Shown here one piece after another: positions 5,507 through 6,581 of a DNA stretch of 6,581 nucleotides. The stretch is from Gemmatimonadota bacterium. GTDB lineage: Bacteria > Gemmatimonadota > Gemmatimonadetes > Gemmatimonadales > GWC2-71-9. The stretch is from NCBI GenBank assembly GCA_003221075.1, contig QHUF01000161.1:1-6581 (forward strand). The letters are read 5' to 3'. Below the pieces are notes generated by a model. The model was not told the origin of the DNA. It searched no databases and was given only the letters and a program-made list of their open reading frames with translations. Numbering within the stretch: the stretch's first letter is position 1; every line of letters starts with the position of its first letter. Made by a program: the position numbers and the translations under genes.

Positions 5507-6522
5507 CGGATGAACTGCTCAAGGAATCGCACATCGGAATCGAAGAACAGCCGGATGTCGGGGATCCCGTAGCGCAGCATCGCGATGCGCTCGGGTCCCA
5601 TGCCCCACGCGAAGCCGGTGTACTTCTCGCTGTCGAGTTTGCAATTCTCCAGGACCGCAGGATGGACCATCCCCGAGCCGAGGATTTCCATCCAGCCGGT
5701 CTGCTTGCAGGCGGCGCAGCCCGAGCCGCCGCAGATCTGGCACTGCACGTCCATCTCGGCCGATGGCTCGGTGAACGGGAAGTAGGACGGCCGGAACCGA
5801 ACCTTCGTCGTGGGCGAGAAGATCCGGCGCGCGAAGGTGGCGAGCGTGGCCTTGAAATCGACGAACGTGATGCCTTCATCGACGGCAAACCCTTCGATCT
5901 GCTCGAAGACCGGTGAGTGCGACGCGTCGAACGGATCGCGGCGGTAGCAGCGTCCCGGGACGACGATCCGAATCGGCGGCGGATAGTTCTCGAGGGTGCG
6001 GATCTGCACCGGCGAGGTGTGCGTGCGGAGCACCACATCCCCGCCCAGGTAGAAACTGTCCTGGGCATCGAGCGCCGGATGGTCTTTGGGGAAATTCAGC
6101 GCGTAGAAGTTGTAGCGCTCCGTCTCGGCTTCGGGGCCGACGACGCGCGTGAAGCCCAGCTCTTTGAAGATGTCGCAGATCTCGTCCACGACCTGGGTGA
6201 CCAGGTGGAGCCCACCGCGCCATTGGGGGCGGGCGGGCATGGTGAGATCGACGCCCGCCACCACGGTCGCGCCGCGCTTCAGCTCCTGCTCGCGCGCCGC
6301 GATCGCGCCCTCCAGCTCACGCTTCAGCGCGTTGGCAGTGCCGCCGACGCGCCGACGCTCGTCAGGCTCGAGTCCGGGAACGGCCTTGAGGATTTCGGTG
6401 AGGGCGCCGGATCTGCGCCCCAAGAGCTCGGTCTTGAGCTCCTGGAGCCGGCGTTCGTCCGCCTGCGGAATCTCTTTCAGACGCTCCCGCAGCGAATTCA
6501 GAGCTGCTAGGAGGTCGCTCAT
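5503..6522 (-). CDS. pheS: Phenylalanyl-tRNA synthetase alpha subunit
   Basis: PheS is the catalytic subunit of PheRS and charges tRNA-Phe with phenylalanine using ATP. The 339 residues match the normal length of about 340. An N-terminal coiled coil that contacts tRNA (about 1-85) is followed by the class II core. This shows motif 1 HPALDAQDSFYL (148-159), LRTHTSPVQIRTL (165-177), motif 2 CYRRDPFDASHSPVFEQIEG (192-211), the phenylalanine-pocket FRPSYFPFTEPSAE (243-256) and motif 3 GFAWGMGPERIAML (303-316). A CxxC-x4-CxxC group (Cys261, 264, 269, 272) sits just before GWMEILGSGMVHP, possibly a metal site, as in some other bacterial PheS. The ATG at 6520-6522 lies 2 nt after the rplT stop, with AGAAGG at 6533-6538 ten nt upstream. 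The stop overlaps the pheT ATG by 4 nt. It looks fully functional. Confidence 0.97.
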   Translation of the reverse strand: MSDLLAALNSLRERLKEIPQADERRLQELKTELLGRRSGALTEILKAVPGLEPDERRRVGGTANALKRELEGAIAAREQELKRGATVVAGVDLTMPARPQWRGGLHLVTQVVDEICDIFKELGFTRVVGPEAETERYNFYALNFPKDHPALDAQDSFYLGGDVVLRTHTSPVQIRTLENYPPPIRIVVPGRCYRRDPFDASHSPVFEQIEGFAVDEGITFVDFKATLATFARRIFSPTTKVRFRPSYFPFTEPSAEMDVQCQICGGSGCAACKQTGWMEILGSGMVHPAVLENCKLDSEKYTGFAWGMGPERIAMLRYGIPDIRLFFDSDVRFLEQFIR

Positions 6523-6524
6523 GA

Positions 6525-6581
6525 TTAGAGGGCCTTCTTAGCGACCTCCGCCAGCTGTTCAAACGCCGCCGGATCGCGCAC
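6525..6581 (-). CDS. rplT: 50S ribosomal protein L20, C-terminal end (cut by window edge)
   Basis: The last 18 codons read VRDPAAFEQLAEVAKKAL followed by TAA at 6525-6527. The pattern (D-x-x-A-F-x-x-L-x-x-x-A-K) is the usual C-terminal helix of ribosomal protein L20, and rplT directly before pheS is a very common bacterial order (infC-rpmI-rplT-pheS-pheT). L20 binds 23S rRNA early in 50S assembly and in several bacteria represses its own operon. Only the tail is visible, so the call rests on this short match plus position. The gap to pheS is 2 nt, which indicates co-transcription. Confidence 0.82.
   Translation of the reverse strand: MRDPAAFEQLAEVAKKAL

Noticed and set aside
5244..6068. A 274-codon minus-strand frame overlapping pheS and pheT
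   Set aside because: It is an out-of-frame shadow made mostly of R, S, A and P, over sequence explained by pheS and the start of pheT.

Overview
This GC-rich window is a single dense gene cluster, with every gene read right to left on the minus strand. In transcription order it holds the last 18 codons of rplT (ribosomal protein L20), pheS, a broken pheT, a small coiled-coil gene that may be ZapB-like, zapA, rny (RNase Y), folD, and the first 119 codons of xseA. Genes overlap by 4 to 34 nt or sit 2 to 43 nt apart. I see no convincing promoter or intrinsic terminator, so transcription probably enters from upstream of rplT and leaves through xseA. There is no non-coding stretch longer than about 45 bases.

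The organism is a bacterium with high GC, a bacterial two-subunit PheRS, ZapA, and RNase Y in place of an RNase E-led system. The rplT-pheS-pheT-(coiled coil)-zapA-rny-folD-xseA order and the wording of the PheT and PheS blocks remind me of Gemmatimonadota or Acidobacteriota. That is recollection, not a search, and I hold it loosely. The high GC content produces long antisense open frames, up to 486 codons opposite rny and 447 opposite pheT, which are not genes.

Region by region: bases 2-358 encode the OB-fold start of XseA. Bases 343-1230 encode a full FolD and 1220-2644 a full RNase Y. Bases 2645-2687 are a short spacer with a hairpin beside the rny ribosome binding site. Bases 2688-2996 encode ZapA and 2993-3274 the coiled-coil protein. 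Bases 3249-5506 are pheT in two frames, 5503-6522 are pheS, and 6525-6581 the end of rplT. The cluster ties translation (L20, PheRS) to division (ZapA and perhaps a ZapB-like partner), mRNA decay (RNase Y), one-carbon metabolism (FolD) and DNA repair (Exo VII).

Two things stand out. First, pheT is split near base 5111. The frame changes, and the conserved stretch that normally joins the tRNA-binding domain to the B3/4 region, including its T-x-N-R-P-D block, is missing. This is either a real deletion in an essential gene or an assembly error. Second, about 75 bases further along the same gene, a 55-bp palindrome built from a GGGCGGAT octamer lies in frame in a variable linker of PheT. It resembles a small palindromic element inserted into a coding gene. 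I found no CRISPR array, transposase, tRNA or rRNA gene, or evident defence system.
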